64,000 nt of DNA from JAFDZO01 sp044226845 (GTDB lineage Bacteria; Bacteroidota; Ignavibacteria; Tepidaquicellales; Tepidaquicellaceae): contig JBGAGG010000002.1 of assembly GCA_044226845.1 (NCBI GenBank), positions 124,001 through 188,000 of the forward strand, read 5' to 3'. Position 1 is the first letter of the stretch. Every line of letters starts with the position of its first letter. Positions 62,885 through 64,000 of this stretch are shown here, piece after piece. The notes beneath the pieces were generated by a model that did not search any database, was not told the origin of the DNA, and was given only the letters and a program-made list of their open reading frames with translations. The translations under genes were made by a program, and so were the position numbers.

Positions 62885-63643
62885 CTAATTAAATAATTGT
62901 TCGAGTTCTTTGTATCTGGGGTAGGTGATTAACACTGCTCTATGCGGTCCCTGGAAAACAAAAAATGCTCCGGCAGAAACTGCGCTTGCTCCTGCATCTA
63001 CAGCAGCTTTAATATCCTGCAAGCTTCCGGCTCCGCCGACAGCAATTAAAGGGACGGAAATGGATTTGCTAGCCTGCTGTATTAAATCTAAATCCATTCC
63101 TTTTAATGTCCCGTCTCTATCAACTGCATTTAATACTATTTCTCCTGCGCCTGCCTTTACGGCTTCCTGTAAAAATTCTGTCCAGGATTTACTGATAGTT
63201 TTTCCGGTAGCAGCAGAATATAATTTTATTTTTCCCAACCAGTCTTTTTTAACATCTATAGATACTAATATACTCTGATTACCGAATTGCCCCGCAAGGG
63301 AGGTTACCAATGACAAATCTTCTAAAGCAGATGTTTGAAGACAAATTTTTTCTACACCTAACGCAAATATTTTGCGCGCCTGCTCAACTGTTTTAACTCC
63401 TCCGCCGTAACAAAGCGGCATAAAACATTCGCTTGCAAATTGTTCTATCAAATCATAATTCGGTTCCTTCTTTTCTTTGCTTGCCGTTATATCTAGCACC
63501 ATTAACTCATCAACTTCTTTATCGTTAAAAATTCGGATAGCGTTAATCGGGTCACCCACATATTTCGGATCATTAAACTTTAGTGTTTTTACAAGTCCTC
63601 CGTTACGTAGCAATAAGCAGGGAATCACTCTGTTCTTCAGCAT
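62885..63643 (-). CDS. HisF2-like acetamidino-modification protein (WbuZ type)
   Basis: The 252-residue TIM barrel resembles HisF, including VSIDVKKDW (the second catalytic Asp region) and VGGAGS phosphate loops. The first HisF catalytic Asp is missing: IPCLLLRNGG stands where true HisF has CLDV. That change marks the AglZ/HisF2 branch, which channels ammonia to an amidotransferase and does not make histidine. It overlaps hisH by 7 nt and precedes the WbpG-like gene by 30 nt. Confidence 0.88.
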   Translation of the reverse strand: MLKNRVIPCLLLRNGGLVKTLKFNDPKYVGDPINAIRIFNDKEVDELMVLDITASKEKKEPNYDLIEQFASECFMPLCYGGGVKTVEQARKIFALGVEKICLQTSALEDLSLVTSLAGQFGNQSILVSIDVKKDWLGKIKLYSAATGKTISKSWTEFLQEAVKAGAGEIVLNAVDRDGTLKGMDLDLIQQASKSISVPLIAVGGAGSLQDIKAAVDAGASAVSAGAFFVFQGPHRAVLITYPRYKELEQLFN

Positions 63644-64000
63644 GGGATATCAATAAAATTCTTTAAAAAACTCATTCCGAACCTGTGGCTTTTTTCAGGA
63701 TGAAACTGTGCGCCAAGTATATTATGACGACTCAAGGATGAAGTAAACTCAACTCCGTAATTTGTAGTCGCAAGAGTATCTTCCGGATTATTACATACAA
63801 CACGGTAGGAATGCACAAAATAAAATCTTTGCTCTTCGCCCGTTTCTTTTATTAATGGATTTTCTTTTTTTACTTTAACTGTATTCCATCCCATGTGAGG
63901 AATTTTTAAATCTGAACCTTCAGGAAAACTGAATTTTTTTACCTCTGCATCAATCCATCCTAAGCCGGGCAGCACACCTTCTTCACTTGATTTACATAGC
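63637..64000 (-). CDS. HisH-like glutamine amidotransferase, N-terminus beyond window
   Basis: The reading frame is open through the right edge (LCKSSEEGVLPGLGWI), so the GTG at 63975 is internal and is not the start. The visible 121 residues are the C-terminal half of a class I glutaminase: PHMGWN, FYFVHSY with the substrate-contacting strand, and the catalytic His/Glu pair in GAQFHPEKS. The nucleophile Cys lies outside the window. It should supply ammonia to the HisF2/WbpG complex. Confidence 0.9.
   Translation of the reverse strand, partial: LCKSSEEGVLPGLGWIDAEVKKFSFPEGSDLKIPHMGWNTVKVKKENPLIKETGEEQRFYFVHSYRVVCNNPEDTLATTNYGVEFTSSLSRHNILGAQFHPEKSHRFGMSFLKNFIDIPC

Noticed and set aside
1..64000. 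CRISPR array, prophage or insertion sequence
   Set aside because: No regularly spaced repeats, transposase, integrase or phage structural gene was found; the only short repeats are palindromic units and the modules in the Cys-rich gene.

Overview
The window is an AT-rich bacterial chromosome segment, probably from the Ignavibacteria/Chlorobi side of the Bacteroidota-Chlorobiota group. The best lineage clue is the C-terminal sorting domain of two secreted proteins (15987-17849 and 17882-19966). Both carry the NYPNPFNP core followed by a short beta-rich type A type IX secretion (T9SS) tail, a form I know mainly from Ignavibacteria and relatives. Many lipoproteins, predicted outer-membrane barrels and mostly weak Shine-Dalgarno sites fit that assignment. 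I saw no transposase, phage gene, CRISPR array or rRNA.

Region 1 (1-31.5 kb) is a mosaic of small operons. It starts with three exported proteins on the minus strand, one cut by the left edge. Then come ComEC, a secreted propeller-like protein, a TsdA-like dihaem cytochrome c, and a very AT-rich gene coding for a cold-shock-like domain joined to several zinc-binding Cys clusters (7730-9571). DinB-like, peptidase T and ICMT-like genes follow, and then a 5'-truncated gene. At 12658-14496 sits a compact exported metal-binding operon: a Cys-rich protein, a triple metallothionein-like/YHS protein and an HMA protein. A membrane metallophosphoesterase, the two T9SS cargo proteins, a polyprenyl glycosylphosphotransferase, an RsbW-like kinase, a barrel protein and an ABC ATPase come next. 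A repeat-rich gap (24977-25466) leads to tRNA-Leu(CAG), recJ, yebC, ruvC, ruvA and ppa.

Region 2 (31.6-32.5 kb) holds a small dihaem cytochrome c with a strong terminator. Next to it is an intergenic element at 32200-32318 that folds as a three-way junction. On the minus strand this element ends in a U-tract and follows a TATAAT box. It lies beyond the terminator of the next gene, so I regard it as a candidate independent small RNA gene, the least explained signal in the window.

Region 3 (32.5-64.0 kb) is one long minus-strand surface-polysaccharide locus, read from the right edge leftwards. It supplies acetamidino-sugar modification (HisH2/HisF2/WbpG-type), CDP-6-deoxyhexose synthesis (rfbF, rfbG) with a sugar C-methyltransferase and oxidoreductase, UDP-GlcNAc 2-epimerase, a formyltransferase-like protein, a UDP-glucuronate 4-epimerase-like protein, a DegT-type aminotransferase and an acetyltransferase. 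Assembly is represented by five glycosyltransferases, an EpsG-type polymerase, a PglC-like initiating transferase and a Wzi-like outer-membrane protein. Unusual passengers are three different ATP-grasp ligases, an AsnB-type amidotransferase, a DUF362 protein and three deacetylase-like proteins, two of them tandem paralogues. Together they suggest a glycan decorated with amide-linked groups. No flippase is visible, so the locus probably continues past the right edge.
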